Part shown: piece after piece, positions 1-12,400 of the stretch
Layout of the letters: every line of letters begins with the position of its first letter
Position numbering within the stretch: position 1 is the stretch's first letter
NCBI GenBank assembly: GCA_002633005.1
Contig: NMRA01000072.1
Coordinates: 733,957 to 797,956 of the forward strand
Direction: 5' to 3'
Length of the DNA: 64,000 bases
Source of the DNA: Phoronis australis
Lineage: Eukaryota > Phoronida > Phoronidae
Notes under the pieces: model-generated
What the model was told of the DNA's origin: nothing
What the model saw: the letters and a program-made list of their open reading frames with translations, nothing else
The model's database searches: none
Translations under genes and position numbers: made by a program

Positions 1-281
1 ACACAAAATTATAGCAACCCGCCATGACCCTACATTTATCTCATTGGCAATAACCACGAAAAAGTTACCATATAATGGAAATAGTTTGTCTCGTACTCCT
101 AATATCACAAAATGCCTGTATCCAAAATTTTTCAAAGGCATATGCACCTAGCGGATATTTTACTGATTTCAGGTGGCGGCGGCCGGCCGGGGATGCCGGG
201 TAGGCCTACCGGAGCTGCAGATTTTATAGGGGGCGCTTTTTACAAAACAACTCTCGTCGCAGTCATTTCGTTTTCATCAAC
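1..281 (+). promoter_or_regulatory. SART3 5' flank and 5' UTR
   Basis: This stretch precedes the SART3 start codon. It is AT-rich to about 160, then turns GC- and CpG-rich (about 172-235, including a palindromic GGTAGGCCTACC core), which fits an upstream promoter and transcription start region. No TATA box was evident at a convincing place. The start codon at 282 has a good context (CAACATGGC). An overlapping reading frame from 112 is ignored because it lacks family resemblance. Confidence 0.45.
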
Positions 282-443
282 ATGGCTGATAGCGGCAAGG
301 ACGAAAGTGTCGTTGCTGTATATGAAAACGATGAAGCTATGGATAGCTATGAAAATATCGATAATCCAGACTCAGACTCTTCATCTGAAGGTCTGAGTGA
401 TAATGAAGCAAGCAACCTAAAGATAGACGAACTTAGTGCTAAG
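282..443 (+). CDS. SART3: SART3 exon 1
   Basis: This is the initiator exon with 54 codons, phase 0 at its end. It encodes an acidic, serine-rich N-terminus ending KIDELSAK, then donor AAG|GTAACC. Joining to 4361 gives a run that aligns with the start of the first HAT helix of SART3. The acidic stretch is poorly conserved in the family, so the exact start rests on the Kozak-like context and frame continuity. Confidence 0.88.
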
Positions 444-3400
444 GTAACCATTGTTCATGCGTACGAACCAGTGCTGACTGCACTGACAAATGAGTGACAT
501 AATTAGCATTAGCAGTCATTTGTCGGGTTGGAAATCCGTACATTAAAAGTGTAGAATTAAGGCATATATATTATATTCGAATTGTACATCTAATATTGTA
601 CTGCACAGTTGCACATGTTGAAACTGCAAACATGTCAGAAAATACGTCAAATAATACACACAGGCCTTTATCCATGATTTCGAAAATAGGGTGTCCAAAA
701 TCAAAATGGGTTACCAATATGCCAGGGCGTCCTTGATTCCGACGCGTAAACCCGCAGGTAATTATTTACAATATGACGACATTGACTTACACATATGATT
801 TCGGTATTGTTCAATTCCTTGCAACGTTATCGTTCTAAAAATACCACGATTTTTTTCCTACCCCGCTCCCTTAGTACTTTATCGCGAAATTTCTGCTCGC
901 ACTATTTCCCGGTACTCGGTTGTAACACCGCCATGTTGGAATGGAAGGAGTCATCTGGCGGTCAAAAACTGAACTAATCTACCGACTTCTGCAGATTGTC
1001 GCTTTTCATAGGTTCAAATTGACCGTGACCCGTCTATCCCCTGCCTGCATTACGGTCCCAAGGGTTCGAATTCGATCCTATGGTGACCCTGGTACACATC
1101 TGCTAGCAAGAATCCACGAAAAAGCGGAGGTTGTTTTTGAGGTCCAACTTGGTGAAAAGGGTTTCACTTCAAACAATTTTCGAGGAAAAATGGTCAATTG
1201 TAAAAAATTTGGAAAAGGTAAAATGCTGCTACATGTTTCTCCATATTATGTCGGGGAAAACTTTAGCGGGAATCTCGTGCGGGCAAACACCATTCAGAAT
1301 CGAGGATGCTGTTTCATTCATTAACAAGAGGTGTCGCTGTAATCTTGAGTTGAGCTAACATGGCGGTGTCAATCGGGAAATAGTGCGAACCGAAATTCGA
1401 CGATAAAATATGGAGGAAACACGGTAGGGGATACATTCATATATTTTTGGAAAGATAATGTTGCAAGGAATCGAACAATACCAAAATCATGTGTGTAGGT
1501 CAATGTTGTCATATTGTAAACAATTACCAATCAGCCAAGTAGCTTACCAAAGAAATATTAGAGATATTGGTTAAACGATGTGTGCACTATGTTTTTGGTG
1601 ATCTCAAGTCAAATTGATATCATTTTAGTTTGCTTTAATATTGTGTAAAATGAGTCATCAGAGCTGCAGTTACAAAACAAGAAAAATACACATATGAATC
1701 AATGTGCGTTTTAAGGTTTTAATATGGAACAGCAGTGACACCTGTTGCCAAAATATAAATCACACATCACTGCTGTTCCATATTAAAACCTTAAAACGCA
1801 CATTGCAAGGCATGAAGTGAGCGCAAACTCAAATTAAATGGGCATATTCTTGAGGCACAACACTGTAATAAAGTAATGACATTTATTTCGCTTTTGATAT
1901 TTTTAAAAATAGATGAAAATCATGAAGTTACAGTTCTGAAACATCAGTATGGAGTCGCACTAAGGTTTGAACCCTACATCTACATACAGTAATGCCCTGT
2001 GGTGCTAAGACCACTGGGAGCATAGCCAGCAGTGGAACAAACTTTGACTACCAATTCTGTTAATGCTTGAGAGGTATTGTAGATGCTCACAACATGGCAA
2101 CAAAGCATATACAAAGTATATGCATTGTATACTTCTTGGAAGAAAGAGCCCTCACTTTGAGCTCACTTCTCCTTTCATCTATGTGTCGTGGCATCCTAGT
2201 AATCATTACAATGTGTGTGTCCGAACTTGAAAGGTTGGTTTGACAGTGGGCGTCCAAATGATACATTGGGCGTCCTTGCCATTTGGACGCCCAGGACCTA
2301 CACTGCATGAAGGCCTGTATACACACCAAGGACCTAAACATGTATAATTTTCTGGTGGCATAAATGTGCACAGGACTTATTTAGTGAGTTAGCATACTTT
2401 AAACAATGTTAAGGACCCAGCATGAAGTATCTGTGCTTTGTTCCTTTGGCCTTACAGGCTGTGGTCAACCCTGCGACATTTTGATACACTGTTTAAGCAA
2501 CCCCTGGATTGCATTTTATACCAAATCTGAATATTAGTTGGTTAAGAACAAATGTTTTGAAAATACGCAAAAAACTGCATTAGTTAAAGATGCTGTTTTA
2601 AGTATCATTTTTTCAAACAAACTCTCAACACACTGTTTTGTTTCGCATTATGAACAGCTACGTGTCCCGATACTCTTTTGATAATCGTATGCAGAAGAAT
2701 GCTGCAAATTTCAACACTAGATGTCACGTGACCTCGCATAAGCGGAAACAAAATGATTCACGACTAGGGCATTGCCGACTTTAGGGCTTCGGATTATAAT
2801 TACATGGAAATCGAGCCCTTCGAAAGAACTTATTCCCTGAAAATCAAAGATTCATCTTTTTACTGTTTGCATGTCGCTCCGCCATTTGCATTTTTGTGAA
2901 CTCGTGAACTGGAACATTCACTTGGCTGATTGGCTTGTATTCGGGTCACTTGACGTCATTAGGCTAATGATTTGGTTAAGAACTAAGATTGCAAGATGAC
3001 AGACGATTTGATTTGTCATTATAAAGAAAGGCGAAATGTTACCTGTAGGACAGTTTTGCAATTCCCTAAAAATGTTAGGGGTATCTGAGTTGCTTAGTAC
3101 TACTAACAAACTGCATAAGTATTTTCTTCCCATTCTTTTGGTATATGTCCATTTCGCAAATGTGTGAAAAGCACTGCACTCTTCAACTCTGTTTAAGAGC
3201 AGTCTGAACTGCTTGCTCAAACAAATGCTCCGAAATCAAACTTTTTTCGAAAAGTACTTCGCTTAGTTGCCCAGATCGTCAACTGGACATTTTTCAACTG
3301 CTCATGCCAGGGGATATGACATAACAATCAACATGCTTATTTATTTGTGCACACAGTCTACAGAATTTTTAGTGTCAAATTTTGTTGAATGGTGCATATA

Positions 3401-6400
3401 TTACAATTTCTTGAAATTCATGTTGTTCAATGCACATATTGCACCCGCACTTTCATTTTCAGTTACGAAAAAAAAAGCATCCATCTGTAAAATTGTAATT
3501 GGTAATGACGGAGTTACTGTGCCACGTTTGGAAAAGGATTTATTGTGTACCTTGTGTCACTTAGAGGTAATGCTGCTATGACCAGGTATTTAGCCTGGTT
3601 CCCAGTTACGTAACAATGTTGAAGCAGCATTTTCCTGGCTAAAACGTGGATATTGAATGAGCCATTTTACTATTATGAAATTGAGTCCCATGTTAACTAC
3701 TCTCATAGTATTGTGTTTCTTATGTGTATTTTAACCACTGGCAATGCATACTTGCATCATTTTCCTATTGATTTTGCTATTGTCAGGCTGACCACACCCA
3801 ATAAACTCTCTAGAGCGTTTTATCCAGACGCTGATGGTTTCAATGGTACAACAGAAATAGAAGCCTATCACGATAATGTATATTACGGTACTGATTTGAT
3901 GAGAGGAAATGGTCGAATTCGACTTTCGTTTTCAGCGAGTAAAACGGGGCAAAATACAGCTTTAATGGCAGTGCTTGATGCTTAACTTGATGCCATGTTG
4001 CCAATGAGACTTCGCCAAATTCTCAAGAAGTCACCAAACTAAATATGAGGTCGCCAAAACCAAAATGAGACATTGAGTGACAATGTTGGTAACTAACCAT
4101 ATTAGCACAGTATGAGGGACATTTTTAATGTCACAGTTTTCGAAAGAAGACCCTCCCCCCATTGGCTTGGGCCTATTTTTAATTTTGTTTGATGTTTCTG
4201 AAAGGGCGTTGTCCAACTATCTGTCCATGGGCTTATTTTTAGAAATTTCTAGAACATTGACATTAATGCTGGCATACAGGATTTTCATTAATCTTCCAAA
4301 CTTTCAAAGTTGAGTACCACTTACGTTTTTGGTCATAAGTGTGATGCAACAATTTTTCAGGTAAAAGAGAATCCGTATTTGTATGACGGCCATTTGCAGT
4401 TGATCAAAATACTGAGGAAAGAAGCGGAGTTGGAGAAACTGAGAGTGGCAAGGAAAAGAATGAGTGAAATTTTTCCTCTCACTGAAGGTTTGTATATATA
4501 GAGTCTGATTTTCTGCGATTTTGAAAACGGACAGAATTCATGGAACTTCTTTCAGACTTTGAGGTTTCAAGTGGAATGTAGATATTTCAGTAGTAGATAC
4601 GGTAATTCTAAGATTTCCGATTTTTATTATAGCTTGATATACACTCGCTCATGGTCTGTGTACAATTTCGATCTTAAATCATTGCTAATAGACATTACAA
4701 ACAAGACAGTAAAAATAGTAGCTGTATTTTGAGAGCACATGTCTAATCCTCAGGCACTTGGTGAAGTGAGCACGGTGTGAGCGAAATAGAGAAATAAATT
4801 GTCTGGTTACAGGTAGAAGGGCATACAAACAGGACGTGTGAATGCAACCCGTGGTAGGAAACACACAAGCCTAATGTAACAGAGCCAGTTTGTAGTGAAC
4901 ACCTGCTAGATGCTCATTCAGTTCCAGCTTTTCATGACTGATTATCAGAGACTCCAAAATCTTTAACCGAAATGTATCGTTTTCTATGCTATTTTATCAT
5001 TTTACAGTCCCACACCACAGCTACCATCTGATAAGGCTTTGAGAACCAGAAACTGTGTACCTTCACAACAATGTCTGAAGCCTTTGAAAAATGAAAACGG
5101 GACAATTTTGGCAATTATATGTGTCCGAAGTGGTGTGATTTTAGGTTAGAAAACTTCAAGTGTCAACTCTTGGTGAAAAGTCGACATGGAGATATTAACA
5201 AAATCTTATCTGATTGACAAGTAACAAAATGTATGAACTCCAGCAAAATATTAAATCATTTTTTTCTGATTACTGTCATAACTCGTTCTTATCTACATTC
5301 ACATGTGTCAAGTGCTTTAGACATATTATTTTTCTAACATTTCATTGATTTTTAATTTCTGCCTTAAGTTGCAATGATTAAGGTAGATTTGTTCAAAGCA
5401 ATTGTGATCTGAACATTTGATGTATACTCAATTTCTGCAGGGATAGTCATGGACCGTGCCATTAGTGCATAAAAAAATAAAAAGGCGCGAGTACAAAGCT
5501 GCAGTGTTCCCCCCCGGTGCATCTATTAAAATGCAACATTCTTCCAAAAATGCAAGATTACAGCCAACTGGGTAATATATAGATCGCAGATTTCATTAAA
5601 ATGAGACCAAGTTAACAGGCCATTAGGTTTTCTAATATTTGATCGTAAATTACCATTACTGTATACAAATGACTACACGTCCTCTCCACTCCAGCTGCGA
5701 CCTTGATATACAATTATCCTCCCACAGAGGGCAAGACGTCACATGCACTTAGCAATGTCTGCTTTAGGAGCTGTCAGACAAGAATGGTGAAGCGACTGTC
5801 AACTTTAAACTTACAGTTACTGAAGGAGGAGATGGACTCATTTGACTTACAACAGGCTGTTCAGATGTGGGGCAATAGAAGAACAGTAATTTTTTAAATC
5901 AAAATTAAACGTTTGAAATCTTTGTCAGATTACCTGCTTTCTGATGTGGCATGACAATTTTTACATGACGTGATTGTGTTCTTATTTCGCCACAGCTGAA
6001 CATTCTTTTGTCAGATTGCCTTTTTGTACGCAATTTTTAAATAAAAATGCAACCTTTATTTGTTTTTCATTGGGATTTGTGTTTCATATGCTACCACTTT
6101 AATTACACTAACTTTGCTGGGCACAACGCTTTGAAAAATGGAACACTTCATACCATCAGGTGCGCCCAAAGGGTGCTGGTTAAAACCTGGTCAGGAATAT
6201 CCCTGATTCTGTTTATCTCTATTCGTAATTAATGCAGTAATGGAAAGTTGCATGTAATTGTTGACTGAAAGGGAATCATTGTGAAGCGTTCTGAATTCAT
6301 TTGGTCATTATTGTTGGTATGAGGTGATTGAAGAATGCTATTATGAGACGAGTGGGGTCGTGTACAGCTAAGAGGGTACTGTTTAATGCAATTAATCAGC

Positions 6401-9400
6401 TTCAACAAGGTTTTAACAACTTTTTGAAACCTGCTGAACGTTATGGCCTTTGAATCCATTCTGTCAATTAACCCAAGGTCATGTAGGAGCCTTGATGCCT
6501 CAATTTTGGGTCCAAATATCGTCCTCATTACCCTCCAAAAAGGTTTTAAAATCATCCAAAATTTCCATCATCTCATCAGAATTTTCCTGGTTTAGAAGGC
6601 ATGTGTGAGTAAGGGTCCTGATATCTAGTTGTCAAAGTCAGTATTAATCTCTTCTTTTCAGAGTTGTGGCTTGAGTGGCTTGAAGATGAAATACACATGT
6701 CTTCCTCTGAGATCGACAGAGTTGCGATAACCCAGATGTTTGAGACAGCCATCAGGGACTATCTGTGTGAGTCTTAACAGATCAGTGAGACTGTTGAGGG
6801 TTCTCCACAATTGAATACATAATAGGTCTCGAGTATGTGAATGCTAAAAAATGTGACTTTGGTGTCCATCCCTTACTTTTGACAAATTGCAATTATTATT
6901 AAGCGCCCTCGGCTCAGATTAGCGCCTAGACGTAATTTGCGTCATAAAATTTGTTTTCAAACCTGTAGACTGTCAAATGCTGAAACTGGGCGTGTGCACC
7001 CTAGGTGCGGGAAACTCAGGGAGGCAGCTAAAGTTATCACGCTCTTTGCTCGTAATAGTTGACGATATCTCGGGTAGTCTTAGGTAATCTTGTGATTTCG
7101 TGAGATTCCCACGCCTACGAAACGCACGTCTGGTCAATTTCTAGTCGACAGGTGTTATAGTCATTGTCGGTGATCACCAGGGACGTGTTGTTAGCATCTT
7201 AGTGCATTAAAAATGTTAAAACTGATACTTACCTGATTTTAAGTCAACTACATAACAAAAAAAATGTTCTTCATGAGAACCGTTCTTTTCTTGTATTTTT
7301 TAGTCCCAAATTCTGACCTTGTTAACATCCAAAGTCAAAGTAAGAGGTTCTCTACACATGCCATCTATTGTTGACCTATTTTTACCATATATGCCACGTA
7401 TACAGTGCCAAGCAAGCAAAAGTCAAGCTTACGTGACATTTTGTGGCTGACCTATTTTTTGCAAGTGTGTTATATCTCAATTCGCCCTTGTTCAAATACT
7501 TTTGCATATCACGAATGTCGATATAATAACCACTGGTACAAAGGCGTATGTTGTATGACATATACTTAGACACAAGATTTTAGTTTGTGATATTTACACT
7601 GCGTCATTCCTGCACCAATACGTCATTCGGCCTGGGCATACTACGCCTCACTTGTGTTTTTGTAGTCTGACATTTAAGGTGCAAACAAATGGAGGAAGTT
7701 TGCGCTTAGATTTATTTAGTTTGCATCTTCAACGACTTTAATGACATTCATGTGGCTGCTTAGTCCTAAAATTTTGGTGGCTATTTTTTCAACGTGTTTT
7801 CTTCTATTTAAAATTTTGTTCTTAGCTACTCGAATACACGTCGGTTAAAGAGTTTCGGTTAGGGAGTGTCGGTTAAAAAATGCCAATTCATCATTCGCTT
7901 TCGCTACTAGCCTTATGGTTACAGCAAATCCTTTGAACTTTGGGTCCGTGTACTTCAATTTCAAAGGTCATGGGTGACCAGGGCAACTATCTAGCTCAGA
8001 GGTTAAGAGGTCATGTACGTGTAAATGCCCACACCTCGATTTTGAGATTCGCCTAGTATTAAGTCTGTTAATTTATAAGTTTACTATATCTAAAATGAGT
8101 TAAGGGCTTTTTGTCAATTAGACAACGGGTGATTTTTCAAAATGGTCCGTGAAAATCACTGAATGATCATGATGCCTTTTTCCAAACTGGTCGTTATTTT
8201 TTCAAAGAGGTCGCTGACTGTTCAAACATGTTGCAAGTGCTTCCAATCAGGTTGCAACAATACGTTAACAAAAGAGGTCATGGAGAACACTTTAAATGTG
8301 ACGGGTTGTATTTCCTACTCAGCATGTCTGCTGGATGATGATAATGATGTAGTGATTATGTTACTGCAATTGTCCAGCTGGACATCCATGTGTTTGACAA
8401 AAGCTCATCGACTCCATTTTCAAATTTTCACTTTTAAATGTCCTTGCTATGTGTTGACCTGCAATTTATGTGGACTGGACGTTTAGTAACTAAATCTACC
8501 CAAACAAGTGGAATTTTGTCAAATTTCTCAACAACACTACGGTAGTTCCTCACTTGTTTAGCACACAATATGCCGACCAGTGAAATTCTAGTTTATTGAA
8601 ATTTCTCCACAAAAATAAAGATTAAGAAAATTTTAATTTGTTACTAGTATGTTATGTATGTGTAGGTCATAAAACAACTTTTGGTCAGTTTTCCTTTATT
8701 TGCAGTAAAGGTAACCAGCCTTTGAAAAATTGAAAAACAACAATTTCAATCATTATTTTTGAGCGAATTAAGTTTTAGTACCCTAAGAATTGAGAAAACT
8801 TTAGTCTTTTATTTGCATTGTTAGCATAGCTGTTTGGCATTGTCCCTTCTTCTTTACACAGTGGTATATAGCACACGGCAAAGGCAATCAGACAAAACAT
8901 GGTTTCTCTGTCATGACGACTAAATATATCCTTCCCAACTGAAATGACTGAGCGATGTTCCAGCAAAATCTGTATGGGAGGGGGGGGGGTTGGTGGCAGT
9001 TGAAATAAAAATTAATGGGTGGTTGTCTTCTGAAGGAAATTTAAATTATGGGTGGTCCTTATCGAAAGAAGTAAGTTGTTAAAATTGGGTGGTGTTTTTT
9101 GACTGTAAATGTTGACAGGTGGGTATTTTCAGCCAGGATATACGGGAAATATATTTAAGTTGTAACTGAAATTCAAACCGGTTGTGGCAGACTGCCATGA
9201 ACGTTTTTTTATCACCTTACCAGTATTTATTCTATATTTACAAAATCTGACAGTATCATACTGTGATACGGCAATTAAAAAAACTACTTGTTTGTATAAC
9301 ATCTATTATAGCACGGTAGGGATCCTTTGCCAAATAGAAAAATGCAATTACATTTGTGCTAAATAACATTAGCGTTACAACCTCTTCAATATAGTCCCAC

Positions 9401-12400
9401 TTTTAATGTTGAGCCTGTATCTGTTACAGCTGTTGCAGTTTGGCTGGAGTACGTCCAGTTCTCCATAGGGGGCATGGCTGAGGAGGATGGTGTGGCAAAG
9501 ATACGCAATGTATTTGAGCGAGCATTGGCAGCGGCCGGTCTCCATGTGACCAAGGGAGCCTCACTTTGGGAGGCGTACAGAGAGTTCGAGGGTGCCATTC
9601 TTGCTGGTCTGCAGGTAACGGGACCAAATCTTAGATTTAGGTAAAAAAAATAACAAAAATTAAGGAGAGTTTCCTTAATGTTCACGCTTTCGAGAAATTT
9701 GACAAAGTGAAATTTGACTTGTTCTGACATTTTGTGTCCCAAGCTGACAAAGTTTTACATACTCACCATCCATTTTCCAAAGTGTACAAAATGAAGTTTT
9801 GGGAGGGATTGTTCATAGAGCAAGGAGAAAGTGTCATACTGTGATTGCACCTGGTCACAAAGCACTCACTGGTGACTCTTGGTGCTCTCGTGGACAAGAG
9901 GAAAGTATGTCACTTTTGTATGCAAGATGCATGAGTGCAATAGTCATCCTCCATTTTCAGCCATCACTCGGTGGCGTGCCGACTCCAGAAAAACAAGAAC
10001 AAATAGCAGCTCAGACGAATCGTATATCATCGATATTCAAAAGACAGCTGTCCATTCCGTTAAATGGTGAGCATTTAAGTTTTGTCGTACTTTTGTAAAA
10101 CTTTCATTGCTTTAGATATACGCCAATGCTTCTCAGATTCAACCTCGATTGGATGTTTCACGTGTCACGTGGTTGAACTGAGTTACTATTATTGCGCTTC
10201 TGCTGACATCTTTATTTTAAAATGCAAAACGATGTCAGATAGTTTTACCAAATGTGGATGCGCAACCTGTAAAACATGGCAGAGCATCTTAGAAGACGTT
10301 CACACATTTCTTGCCATTTTCATGTCAAGTGAACTAAGTATACGCATTAGACAAGCAGCTATTGGCACACACTTTTGACGTAAAAATGATGATGTGAAAA
10401 GACGCAAATTAAATGTTTTTTATTGTTTACAAAACGAAAATAAGCAAATTGCTTTATCTTACCATATTGGTAATCTGACGAAAACCAGCAGTGAAGTGAG
10501 TGTGAATCACATTACATAGTCAACGTAAATGGATACTGCCCCCAGAAAAAAGCAATATTTTTGTTCAATTTCGGGTGAAAAGGGGAAGTGTATGTTTTGT
10601 GCATTGATGAATATGGAAATAATTGTGATAACTGGAACACTGGATTTTGTCATTTGTTGACTGTTTACCCTTAGAACTGTCTGTTCTTGTTAATACTAAA
10701 CGTGTATTTGGACATGGCATTGGATCAGCAGATACGAGCATTCACTGTGAATCAGTGATTGCATCTATGACAATACAATCATGCGCTGCTCTTGGACTTT
10801 CAGAGATGGAGGACACGTACGAGGAATACAAGGTGTGGTGTAATGATGAAATTGACTCAAACACAGAACTGGCTTACAAAAAAGCCAGAGAAAGGTTCAA
10901 GAAAATGAACAAATATGAAACAGAATTGGTGAGGTTTTGCTTATTTTTTAGGAAGAAGAATTGCCCCAATTGTAAATGTAGATTAAATTAAGTGAAGAGA
11001 GCTTACTTATTCACGTTACATATCTCTGGAAAAATGGGCCACTGCATTGTCTCGAATTTTTTTATAAACCTTTACCAGGTTGTTAATTGTTTCCTTGTGT
11101 AAATTTTATTTCTCCTATTGTCAGTACTCCGACATGTTTTACCATAATAAAATGTTAGTAATGTGTGGGCTACTTTATGTTGTTAACTTTTTGGTTAAAC
11201 ATGTCATAAAGTAAGAACGTGGTGGTGACCAAATTTTTCTTGAGAATGCTCAAGAATTGATCAATCGCATGACGTACTTTAAAGTATACTAACCCCGTTT
11301 TGATGATTTCAACCGGTCCTTGTTCTATCACCTGCTAATGTATCATTGGTGTCAAGCTTCCAAGTTAAAGCTAGGAATGAGTTAAAAACTCATTTCCTGT
11401 GTCACATATTGGGCATTATGGTCATTGGTGGGTGGTCTTTTCCCGCAGTTGCCTTGTAATTTCCTAAACTTGTAGATCAAGCTTGCCCGTTAAGCAGACT
11501 TTGAAAGGAGTTTTCAGATTTTCCTCCAAACTTTGAGGGTTGTCAGGGTTACTGAGCAGGTTTTTTGTTTCAGTGAACTGGATGGGAAAGTCGTTTTTAT
11601 GTTAATACGCCAAAACCGAGTTTGGTATCCTTGTAAGTTATTCTAGGTGTTGTGATTGGTTAACTTTTGAGTCGAGCTTTGAGTAAAGTTTGGTTGTCAT
11701 GGGAACTGGTGAGCTTCTTCAACATGAGTTTCTAGAAAAATAAATGATGAGTTAAAATCAACCTCTCACAAGTTAGTCATCTGTATTTGGGGTTGCCACT
11801 GGCAACTGAAAACAATTATACAACCAGGTGCATTCTGCTTGGTTAGTATCTTGCCAGTTAGGCGAATTCATGCAAAATCATGCTAATGAAAAGTAAAATA
11901 AAAGTAAATATTTAATTGCAGGCTGTCTGTTACACGTTGTACCAGACGTGCGCAGGCTGCTCGGGTGGGCCCAGTGCACTGATCACCTGGAAATATATTA
12001 ATGTGCTTTATTGACATTTAGTTAAAACCAAGAGGAGGAGCTAGATACCTGACTCAGTGGTCTAGCAGTGTGACCTAGTGGTCTAGCAGTGTGACCTAGT
12101 GGTCTAGCAGTGTGACCTAGTGGTCTAGCAGTGTGACCTAGTGGTCTAGCAGTGTGACCTAGTGGTCTAGCAGTGTGACCTAGTGGTCTAGCAGTGTGAC
12201 CTAGTGGTCTAGCAGTGTGACCTAGTGGTCTAGCAGTGTGACCTAGTGGTCTAGCAGTGTGACCTAGTGGTCTAGCAGTGTGACCTAGTGGTCTAGCAGT
12301 GTGACCTAGTGGTCTAGCAGTGTGACCTAGTGGTCTAGCAGTGTGACCTAGTGGTCTAGCAGTGTGACCTAGTGGTCTAGCAGTGTGACCTAGTGGTCTA

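Noticed and set aside
112-396. 94-residue open frame overlapping SART3 exon 1
   Set aside because: It is out of frame with the SART3 start, has no family resemblance, and its tail is the exon read in another frame.
941-1324. 127-residue open frame in the centre of the first foldback element
   Set aside because: No motif of any transposase or host protein; it lies inside a repeat core and is probably chance.
3653-3985. 110-residue plus-strand frame
   Set aside because: It lies in a dispersed intronic repeat whose second copy (14210-14560) does not preserve the frame.
11930-12050. Possible exon after an ATTGCAG acceptor, as a candidate for the missing SART3 exon
   Set aside because: The translation does not resemble the expected HAT repeat in any frame and there is no suitable donor.
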